DNA of 19,468 bases from Dehalococcoidia bacterium (GTDB lineage: Bacteria; Chloroflexota; Dehalococcoidia; SZUA-161; SpSt-899): positions 1 to 19,468 of the forward strand of contig JALPXQ010000014.1 of the NCBI GenBank assembly GCA_023271515.1. Reading direction: 5' to 3'. Positions 5,534 to 12,025 of the stretch are shown piece after piece (position 1 is the first letter of the stretch; each line of letters starts with the position of its first letter). The notes below the pieces were generated by a model that ran no database searches, had not been told where the DNA came from, and saw only the letters and a list, made by a program, of their open reading frames with translations. A program made the translations under genes and the position numbers.

Positions 5534-6929
5534 TCAACGCGGCGCAGGACGCAGTATGTCCTCTGCACTCCACTCCTTGACAAGCTTCCATGCCCTACCA
5601 CCCAGAAGAACAACGGCAATCATGTTAGGTAGCAACATAAGCCCGTTGAGGGTATCGGTCAACAGCCATACAAAGTCAATCACCACTACTGCACCTACCA
5701 CGCAGAGAACCACAAATAGCGACCGGTAGAACAGATGGACAGCTCGCCTCTCGCCAGTGATAAAGCAAAGGCTACGCTCACCATAGTAGGACCAAGTGAG
5801 CATGGTGGAAAAGCCGAGCAGGGCCAAGGCACAGCCAATCAGAGGCGACCCCAACCCTCCCACTGTTGCCTCGAAGGCGGCTATAGTGAGTGGGGAACCG
5901 CTCAGTCGTACAGGTGCAGCAAAGTATTCCGCTGTGCCATATATCCCTGAGGTAAGGATAACCAGCGCCGTCATGGTGCAGACAACAATGGTGTCCAGGA
6001 AAACCTCAAAGATGCCCAGATAACCCTGGTGAATGGGGTTCTTAATCGTGGAGGCAGCATGGACGATAAGGGGCAGAACCAAGCCCTGCCTCGTTGGAGA
6101 AGATACCGCGGGCTACGCCAAAACGCATAGCACAAGCTACCGCATAGCCAGCGAAACCACCGACCGGTGCCGTTGGGGTGAAAGCATGAACAAAGATCGT
6201 GCCGAGAGCAGCAGGAATTTCGGGCGCCTTGATAATCAAGACAACCACTGCTACGCCAATGTAGAAAATGCACATGAACGGGACCAGTGCCGAGGCCACC
6301 CTGGCAATGATCTTGATTCCCCCGAGGATCACTAATCCAAGGAGTATAGCTATAACAATACCAGTGGCTAAGCGCGGGACACCAAAGCCGAATTCAAGTG
6401 CATAGGAAATGCTATTGGATTGCACCATAAGACCAATGCCGGGGGCAGCAAGGGCGGCAAAGAAGGCAAACATATAACCCAGCCACTTCAAGTTTAATCC
6501 CTTCGTCAGGTAGTACATGGGACCACCAGAAATGGAGCCATCGGGGTTAATTGTCCGAAAATGACGCCCCAGCATAGCCTCCACCGCTTTGGTGCACATA
6601 CCCACAAGGGCGGTTATCCACATCCAAAAGACGGCTCCGGGACCACCCATGGCAAGAGCCGTGGCCACACCGGCGATGTTGCCCACGCCGACAGTTGCTG
6701 CCGTAGCCGCAAAAAGCGCCTGCCGAGGGGTTACATCACCTTTCGTCACATCTGTAACATCCGGGTCAGCCCGTCTCCTAAGCATCCTGAAAGACCTGCC
6801 AAAATTAACGAATTGGAAGCCGTGAAGCCGAAAAGTAAGGTAAAGGCCACCACCAACAATTATGATCATCCCCGGCCAGCCCCAAGCGATGGCATTTACC
6901 CCATCCAAGGCCGCCATAATTGCTTCCAT
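5534..6929 (-). pseudogene. agcS: Sodium:alanine symporter (AGCS family), one frameshift
   Basis: A Na+-coupled alanine/glycine importer of the inner membrane. The first frame (6929 to ~6068) has VNAIAWGWPGMIIIVGGGLYL, the conserved AATVGVGNIAGVATAL and GGPGAVFWMW, SGGPMYYLTKGL, and GIFSNEAGLGSAP. The second frame resumes at LIVHAASTIKNPIHQG and continues VCTMTALVILTSGIYG and STMLTWSYYGERS to the stop at 5534. Together they make ~464 aa, full family length, with about ten hydrophobic segments. The break is one extra T (AA at 6068-6069 on the plus strand) in CCTTATC; both halves are otherwise clean, so it is either a recent mutation or a sequencing error. A strong AAAGGAGG lies 7 nt before the ATG. 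It follows the alanine dehydrogenase gene with a 94-nt gap, forming an alanine uptake and oxidation unit. Confidence 0.88.
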
Positions 6930-6936
6930 AAGTCAA

Positions 6937-6944
6937 CCTCCTTT
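6937..6944 (-). promoter_or_regulatory. Strong Shine-Dalgarno of the symporter gene
   Basis: Reads AAAGGAGG on the minus strand with 7 nt to the ATG at 6929. It fixes the start and suggests the symporter is translated independently of the gene ahead of it. Confidence 0.75.
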
Positions 6945-7023
6945 CATATTTTCTAATTGTTACCTTTAAAGCTCTCCTCAACCTAAGTACACCTAATACA
7001 TTCTCACCTCCTTCATTACTACT

Positions 7024-7989
7024 TTACCCCGCATGCCTTCCCCTGACCTTCTCATATACAACCCTAGCGCAAATTACATCCTGAATGGCCAGCCCAGTTG
7101 AATCGAAAATAGTTATCTCTTGATCGTTTTCACGCCCTTTCTTTATATCAGCCACGACCTCTCCCAGAGTGCCATAGATTTCCTCGACTTTCATTAGGCC
7201 CTGTGATAGTGGGACATTAACTTCACCTGAATGAGAGGCTTGCTCAATGTCATCAACGAAAACCTTCCCATTCTTTAACAACTGCCCTTCTAGTTCTTGC
7301 TTTCCCTTGGCGTCGGCACCAATGGCATTTATATGAGCCCCTCGTCTAATGTGTTGCCTGCTAACAATCGGTTTTCTTGATGGAGTAGTTGTGATGATAA
7401 CATCAGCTTCTGTTGCCTCTTGAATAGTTTCCACACAACGGATGTTCATGTTTAATTTTGCCCCCATCTCTTCGGCATACTTTAGGCTCGCATCTTTATG
7501 CTGATCAAATACTTTTACATCTTCAATCCTTGGGAGCACTTCACCTATGGCCAGCAGTTGCGTTCTGGCCTGCACGCCAGCTCCTATTATTCCAACAACA
7601 GACGAGTCTCTTTTAGCCAAGTACTTAACGGCTACACCCCCGGCCGCTCCCGTCCTGATTTCCGTAATATATGTGCCGTCCATAATAGCAAGTGAGCAAC
7701 CGCTGTCAGGGTCGCATAAAATAATCGTAGCCAACACAGTTGGTAGCTTGCGCCTCCAGTTGTCCGGATACACACTCACCCACTTAATCCCAGCGCTTCC
7801 ATCAATATAGGCTGGCATTGCTCTAAAATCACCCTTGTGTTCTGGAAGGTCTAAATATAACTTGGGAGGCATAACAGCCTTCCCCTCAGCCTGGAGCTTA
7901 AAAGCATATTCAACTGCTTTTAGTGCTTCATCCATACTAAGCAGTTCTTGAATTTCAGACCTATCTACTTGCACAACGCCCAACTTCAT
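7024..7989 (-). CDS. ala: Alanine dehydrogenase / ornithine cyclodeaminase family (mu-crystallin type)
   Basis: A 321-aa NAD(P)-dependent oxidoreductase of the ornithine cyclodeaminase/mu-crystallin family. The Rossmann motif is VVGIIGAGVQARTQLLA. Substrate-site signatures are FRAMPAY, GIKWVSVYPDN (likely catalytic Lys) and ITEIRTGAAGGVA; the C-terminal part has INAIGADAKGKQEL and IFDSTGLAIQDV. Members are ornithine cyclodeaminases, archaeal-type alanine dehydrogenases or related imine reductases. Placement directly upstream of an alanine symporter argues for alanine dehydrogenase (alanine + NAD+ to pyruvate + NH4+), but this choice is from context. Length matches the family. The ribosome site is weak (AAGG). 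A promoter and overlapping palindrome lie ~125-155 bp upstream. Confidence 0.85.
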   Translation of the reverse strand: MKLGVVQVDRSEIQELLSMDEALKAVEYAFKLQAEGKAVMPPKLYLDLPEHKGDFRAMPAYIDGSAGIKWVSVYPDNWRRKLPTVLATIILCDPDSGCSLAIMDGTYITEIRTGAAGGVAVKYLAKRDSSVVGIIGAGVQARTQLLAIGEVLPRIEDVKVFDQHKDASLKYAEEMGAKLNMNIRCVETIQEATEADVIITTTPSRKPIVSRQHIRRGAHINAIGADAKGKQELEGQLLKNGKVFVDDIEQASHSGEVNVPLSQGLMKVEEIYGTLGEVVADIKKGRENDQEITIFDSTGLAIQDVICARVVYEKVRGRHAG

Positions 7990-8107
7990 TCTAATACCTT
8001 AGTTTTCCCTTGGCACAGCCTGCCTGTCACCTAGTTTCCATGTCCCTCCTCGTCAAAGTATCGAACGCCGTTAAACAAATGATACCCAACTCCTTTAAAA
8101 AGCCTTC

Positions 8108-8126
8108 ATAGTAATAATATCACTAT
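8108..8126. promoter_or_regulatory. 19-bp operator-like palindrome over the -10 box
   Basis: ATAGTAATAATATCACTAT has 9-bp arms that match in 8 of 9 positions. It covers the -10 box of the minus-strand promoter for the alanine genes, where a repressor would block RNA polymerase. No regulator gene is adjacent. Confidence 0.4.
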
Positions 8127-8143
8127 AATGTAATTCTTGTCAA
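8114..8143 (-). promoter_or_regulatory. Sigma70-type promoter of the alanine dehydrogenase-symporter unit
   Basis: On the minus strand, TTGACA (8138-8143), an 18-nt spacer and TATTAT (8114-8119). The -35 box is perfect and the -10 box matches 5 of 6. Transcription would start near 8107, about 118 nt ahead of the dehydrogenase ATG. Confidence 0.6.
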
Positions 8144-8232
8144 CTCTCCGATTGACTTGGGTTGCGTTCAAAAGTTGGTTATTTTTAAAAAAGATTATAG
8201 CACTACCCCCTCCTTGTCAAGTGTTTGGCGTG

Positions 8233-8248
8233 TGCGCCAGGAGATTAT
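8233..8248 (+). repeat. 16-bp repeat shared with 3724-3739
   Basis: TGCGCCAGGAGATTAT occurs identically at 3724-3739. Each copy sits just upstream of or at the start of a broken transposase gene, so it may be part of a mobile-element end or a shared target. Confidence 0.45.
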
Positions 8249-8291
8249 AATTTTCCGCAGAAAGTGTTAGAATAAGCATGGGTGAGACATC

Positions 8292-8921
8292 ATGGCAGGA
8301 AAGAGCATAATGGTCCAGAACAAAGATGTGCTGAGGGAAGTTTTAAAGAGTGAGAAGGATCCGGAGGTCAAGCGAAAGCTTTCTTTTCTCAGCCTGGTCG
8401 GAGGGGGTATGAAAGTTGAAGAAGCGGTGGCTCACTTTGGAGTATGTGTTTCCACAGGCTACAACTGGATCCACTGCTGGAACTCTGAAGGTACGGAAGG
8501 GTTAAGGCCAAAGAAGATCCCAGGAAGGCCTCCGAGACTTGATGAAGAAGGGAGTTGAAGGGCGTGCTGGAGACAAAGCCTTATTGGAACCTTAAGGAAG
8601 TGAAGAAGCTCATAAAGAAGCTTTTTAGTATGGATTACTCAGATGATCAGGTAAGAAGGATATTGGTGGAGAAGCTGGGGATGAATTATGCTAAGCCATT
8701 CATCCAGATTATCAAAAAGCCCAAGGATGCCGAGGATATCTTTGTTTGGGAGGGTGGAGAAGGCGATAAATAAAGAGCGAAAGGGTATAAAGATAGCAAG
8801 ATAAACTAGCTTTCTTGACGAGGCTTCATCTCAGAACAAGGCAAATACTTGAGGATGCTATCCTTTGGAAAACCTCAGATTTTTAAAAAATATGGAGCAT
8901 TGGTCAAAATTCCTCCTCATG
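8292..8921 (+). pseudogene. IS630-family transposase, decayed
   Basis: The first frame (8292-8558) is a helix-turn-helix domain: LSFLSLVGGGMKVEEAVAHF, then GVCVSTGYNWIHCWNSEGTE and GLRPKKIPGRPPRLDEEG, the classic IS630/Tc1-like head. A frameshift at about 8550 leads to LKGVLETKPYWNLKEVKKLI, then YSDDQVRRILVEKLGMNYAKPF (to 8773), the winged-helix half. After stops, FLDEASSQNKANT (8811-8849) opens the DDE catalytic core with its first acidic residues. One more frame change gives RMLSFGKPQIFKKYGALVK, and homology stops at about 8920 where the next element begins. At least three frameshifts or stops and a missing catalytic core show it is inactive. Confidence 0.72.
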
Positions 8922-9826
8922 CATAAGACAGTAAGGGTTTTAGAGTCTTCAGGTTAGCAAGCATAAGCGCAAGCCCGGCCAGGATCTTCTCTCGAACAAA
9001 GAGCATCACCCGCTTTAACCCTTTGACATAGCCCGGAAACTTGCCTATTCCCATCCCCTCCTTCAAGAAGCTATTCAACCTCTCAATCCCTCCCCTCAAA
9101 CTAAAGACCCTCTTCCCCTCTTCGATTTCCAGGAACTCTCCGATCCTTATCCCTTTCGGCTTCCCCCTCCTTTGATTCAGCTTTATCACGGGCATGAGCT
9201 CGAATCCCTCTGCCTCTCGCATCGCTTCAACAGAGTCATAGGCGGCATCTCCTATAAGGTATTCCACCGTTCTGACCCTCCGCAGGATGGAGAGGCTATC
9301 CTTAAACAAGGGGATGAACATCTTTATGTCATGGACGCTACCTATCGTCATCCTGAATCCTATAGGGATGCTGTTCTCCGTGGAGACGAGATGAAGATAG
9401 CCGTAAAACTTCCCCTTGCTATTATATCCCCAGGCTCCCCCTCCATCCTTCCTCGGATCGACAGGAAGGTCTGTGCTATCTATGATGATAGCTTTAGGGG
9501 AAGAAAGGAGGTGAAAGATAAGCCTCCTCATAACCCTTCTGAAGAGGGATTCCACCACCTTATCGTTTCCCGAAAGCTTTCTATCTATGGTCCTCCTCGA
9601 CGGCTTTTGACCCTCAAAAGGAGGGGGAAGCGAGAGTTCCCCACCCTTGAGAGCTTTCCAAAGTTGTTTGATTTACCTGACAAAGCTTTCGCCACCATCA
9701 AGATGACGAAGAGAGCTTCGGGGTATTCCCTGCTTCTGCCTCTCCTCTTCTTCTTCGGCCTCCCCTTTTTTCCTCAATGGTTGACAAGACCACTTCGGTG
9801 AAGTATGCTATCGCTGGGTTGGTCAT
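8917..9826 (-). pseudogene. IS4/IS5-superfamily DDE transposase with frameshifts
   Basis: The longest intact frame (9558-8917, 213 aa) carries the DDE domain: IIIDSTDLPVDPRK (first D), VEYLIGDAAYDSVEAMREAE (second D) and SLRGGIERLNSFLKEGMG (the E with the usual spaced Arg), with a hydrophobic tail LAGLALMLANLK. Upstream codons in two other frames supply the N-terminus. MTNPAIAYFTEVVLSTIEEK starts at ATG 9826 behind AGGAGGTGCAG; KKRGRPKKKRRGRSREYPEA and LPPPFEGQKPSRRTIDRKLS follow. At least two frame changes (around 9740-9760 and 9620-9650) separate the pieces, so it is inactive. It appears to have interrupted the IS630 relic on its left side. Terminal inverted repeats were not identified. Confidence 0.72.
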
Positions 9827-9963
9827 ATCTGCACCTCCTCGTATATAGTGAACCGTTCCATCATCCTTCAGTTCCTTTGTGCTAACCAGTATAGGTGACT
9901 AAGAGAACGCTGACAATCGGCTCATGCACTTTTGCGTTCCGCCGGAACTATATCGTGATAATC

Positions 9964-10108
9964 CTATGTCGGCGCCAGCTCTCGGACGTGCAAGATCTCT
10001 TTACGCCCCATTGAACGTATGTCCTCTCGGTCCCCCTATATCACCTCGCTTCAAGCCATGTTCCTCAATATCACGGGCAAGTACGATGGTTTCGAGTTGA
10101 TATATCAT
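9964..10108 (-). pseudogene. DUF4926-like protein with internal deletion
   Basis: The frame starts MIYQLETIVLARDIEEHGLK then RGDIG, the hallmark opening of DUF4926 proteins, small proteins often near toxin-antitoxin genes. Right after RGDIG the normal middle is gone, and a +1 frame continues as REDIRSMGRKEILHVRELAP with a stop at 9964, which fits the family's C-terminus as I remember it. So about half of the ~75-residue protein has been lost together with a one-base slip. A GGGGTGAG ribosome site precedes the ATG. Confidence 0.5.
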
Positions 10109-10131
10109 TTTTCTCACCCCTTGTTGCTATG

Positions 10132-10140
10132 ATTATAGCA
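10132..10140 (-). promoter_or_regulatory. Extended -10 promoter of the DUF4926 relic
   Basis: Reads TGCTATAAT on the minus strand: a perfect TATAAT with the TGn extension, 23 nt before the ATG. TTGACC lies 21 nt further up, too far for a normal -35, so the extended -10 probably carries it. Confidence 0.45.
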
Positions 10141-10312
10141 TAACCTAACCCTGAAAAAGGTCAAGTCCTTTTGGCGAGGAGGTTGAAGGGAAGGTGTAAG
10201 AGTTGACTCTTACTAGCCGATGGCTATATTATAGAGTATGGTGAAGATATTACTCATCGGCAGAGCAACTATTGAGTGGGAGTGATCCGCTCATGGTAAC
10301 ATTGAATAATAG

Positions 10313-10618
10313 ATGCTGCCTCAAGAATACAGCGCCCGAATAGAAAAAGCCAACGCATTCCTGAATACCGCCCAACTCGCTATGCGTAACGGCGATTACG
10401 AAAGTTGCGTCTCCCGATCCTATTATGCAGCCTATCACATGGTTGTCATTTTGCTGGCATCAAAAGCTAATATTCGGCGTAAGAGGTGGGATCATAACGA
10501 GCTGCACAGGGCTTTTGGGGAGCAGTTCTGCAAGAAGGGATGGCTCTATTTACCCGAGAGGACGGCGATTTATTTAGAACGCTTCAACTTGAGCGATTCA
10601 GCGCGGATTATGAGGTAG
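10313..10618 (+). pseudogene. HEPN-domain protein, C-terminus clipped
   Basis: A 101-aa HEPN (PF05168-type) protein: the N-terminal helix EYSARIEKANAFLNTAQLAM, then the signature SRSYYAAYHMVVILLAS with the R-x6-H pair (R35, H42) that forms the RNase site in active HEPN toxins. The family is usually 125-135 aa. Here the end reads NLSDSARIMR, but in the neighbouring frame the same DNA gives LERFSADYEVG, the normal continuation of HEPN proteins, which then meets a stop. So a frameshift near 10590 cut it short. No nucleotidyltransferase (MNT) partner is present next to it. An in-frame stop directly precedes the ATG, so this start is firm, although no good ribosome site is visible. Confidence 0.65.
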
Positions 10619-10731
10619 GGTGATTCAAAGTGGATGAACTTGACTATGACTTTTACTTTGACCGGGGTGTTGACATCATGGCGACTGTGCCTGTGAGGCA
10701 GCCGGTTTGAACCTGGAATTAGCGATTTGCT

Positions 10732-12012
10732 ATGAGAATACTAGTCATCGGCAGTGGGGGCAGGGAACATGCTCTGGTCTGGAAGCTGGCCCAGAGTCCC
10801 AGGGTGAGAGATATCTATGCCGCACCGGGCAATGGGGGCACGGCTGAGCTAGCTCACAACCTGGATATCAGCCCTACGGATATAGAGTCGCTAATCAAGG
10901 TGGCCTGCGACAGGGGCATTGACCTTGCCGTCATCGGGCCTGAATCTCCCCTGGCTCTAGGGATTGTTGATGCTCTGGAGGGGGAGGGCACCCCCGCCTT
11001 TGGCCCGAGCAGAGAGGCGGCCCGGATCGAGTACAGCAAGGTGTTCGCCAGGGATCTGATGCGGAGATACCGTCTTCCCTGTGCCCAGGGTGCGAGCTTC
11101 GCTTGCTTTAAGGACGCCCGCGATTATGTCCAGGAGCGGGCCGCTCCCCTGGTGGTCAAGGCCGACGGACTTGCTGCCGGCAAGGGTGTCATCGTCGCCG
11201 CCTCGAAAGAGCAAGCCATTGAAGCGCTAGATGACATAATGGAAAAACGAATATTCGGCGATGCAGGAGATCAAGTCTTGATTGAGGAATGCCTGGTCGG
11301 CAGGGAGGCCAGCCTTCTGGCCTTCACCGATGGCGAAGCCGTCATCCCCATGATCCCTGCCTGCGATTACAAGCGGGCGTTTGATGACGACCAGGGCCCC
11401 AACACCGGGGGGATGGGCAGTTACAGCCCCTCGGAGTTCTTCACCCCCGAGCTCACCGAGCAGGTTATGGAAACTATCATCAAACCCGCAGTAAGAGCGA
11501 TGGCACTGGAAGGGAAACCTTACAAGGGGGTGCTCTATGCCGGCCTGATGATAACTGAAGAAGGGCCGAAGGTACTGGAGTTCAACGCCCGCTTCGGCGA
11601 CCCCGAAACGCAGGTGATCCTGCCGCTGCTGAGGACCGACCTGGTGGACATCATGGAGGCGGTTGTCGAGGGCACTTTGTCGCGAATCGATATCGAATGG
11701 AGCGCGGAATCTTGTGTAGGGGTGGTGATGGCCTCAGCAGGATACCCGGGCAGCTACGAGACCGGCTTTCACATCAGCGGGCTGGGCGAAGTTGATGAGG
11801 GGATTCTCATCTTTCACGCAGGGACAACAAGGGATCAAGGGACAGGTAACCTGACCACCTCCGGAGGGCGGGTGCTCACTGTTGCTGCCACCGGTAAGAC
11901 GCTTGCCGATGCCAGGGCTAAGGTCTATCGCAATCTGCCGCGAATCGGTTTTGAGGGGTGTTACTACCGCAGGGATATCGCCTGTCTGCCCGCCAGGCAG
12001 GTCGCCATATAG
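10732..12012 (+). CDS. purD: Phosphoribosylamine-glycine ligase (GARS)
   Basis: Second step of purine synthesis: phosphoribosylamine + glycine + ATP gives GAR, in the cytoplasm. The 426-aa product shows the N-terminal MRILVIGSGGREHALVWKL, PGNGGTA and GPESPLALGI. Its ATP-grasp parts include APLVVKADGLAAGKGV, NTGGMGSYSP and the metal-binding LEFNARFGDPETQ, followed by the C-terminal domain GVVMASAGYP, TSGGRVLTV and GFEGCYYRRDI. Length is normal. Family members usually end soon after YRxDIGWRA; here the end is ACLPARQVAI, encoded by a palindrome (11981-12001), so the last residues look acquired. It is the first gene of the purine operon seen here. The ribosome site is poor, and no PurR-type box or riboswitch was recognised in the 113 bp before it. 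Confidence 0.95.
   Translation: MRILVIGSGGREHALVWKLAQSPRVRDIYAAPGNGGTAELAHNLDISPTDIESLIKVACDRGIDLAVIGPESPLALGIVDALEGEGTPAFGPSREAARIEYSKVFARDLMRRYRLPCAQGASFACFKDARDYVQERAAPLVVKADGLAAGKGVIVAASKEQAIEALDDIMEKRIFGDAGDQVLIEECLVGREASLLAFTDGEAVIPMIPACDYKRAFDDDQGPNTGGMGSYSPSEFFTPELTEQVMETIIKPAVRAMALEGKPYKGVLYAGLMITEEGPKVLEFNARFGDPETQVILPLLRTDLVDIMEAVVEGTLSRIDIEWSAESCVGVVMASAGYPGSYETGFHISGLGEVDEGILIFHAGTTRDQGTGNLTTSGGRVLTVAATGKTLADARAKVYRNLPRIGFEGCYYRRDIACLPARQVAI
11981..12001. repeat. Palindromic element at the 3' end of purD
   Basis: CCTGTCTG-CCCGC-CAGGCAGG: 8-nt arms pair in 7 positions plus one G-T wobble. It encodes the CLPARQ part of the unusual PurD C-terminus. It may be a mobile palindromic repeat that replaced the native stop, or a weak internal terminator/processing hairpin before the next gene. 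Confidence 0.5.
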
Positions 12013-12025
12013 CTACGGATCAAAA

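Noticed and set aside
5313..5591. 92-aa minus-strand frame after the symporter
   Set aside because: Overlaps the symporter end, is rich in Lys/Arg/Gly without domain pattern, and contains the palindrome and inverted repeat.
8138..8165. Second TTGACT-like -35 on the plus strand for the IS630 relic
   Set aside because: No -10 at an acceptable distance; the plus-strand gene is dead anyway.
9172..9801. 209-aa plus-strand frame
   Set aside because: Shadow of the minus-strand transposase, whose DDE motifs are clear.
10632..10710. Short GTG frame VDELDYDFYFDRGVDIMATV between HEPN and purD
   Set aside because: Only about 26 codons, no family resemblance and no upstream signal.
11817..11856. Low-complexity GGGACAACAAGGGATCAAGG run in purD as a further repeat element
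   Set aside because: The protein there is only about two residues longer than usual for PurD, and no complementary arm or purine centre is present.
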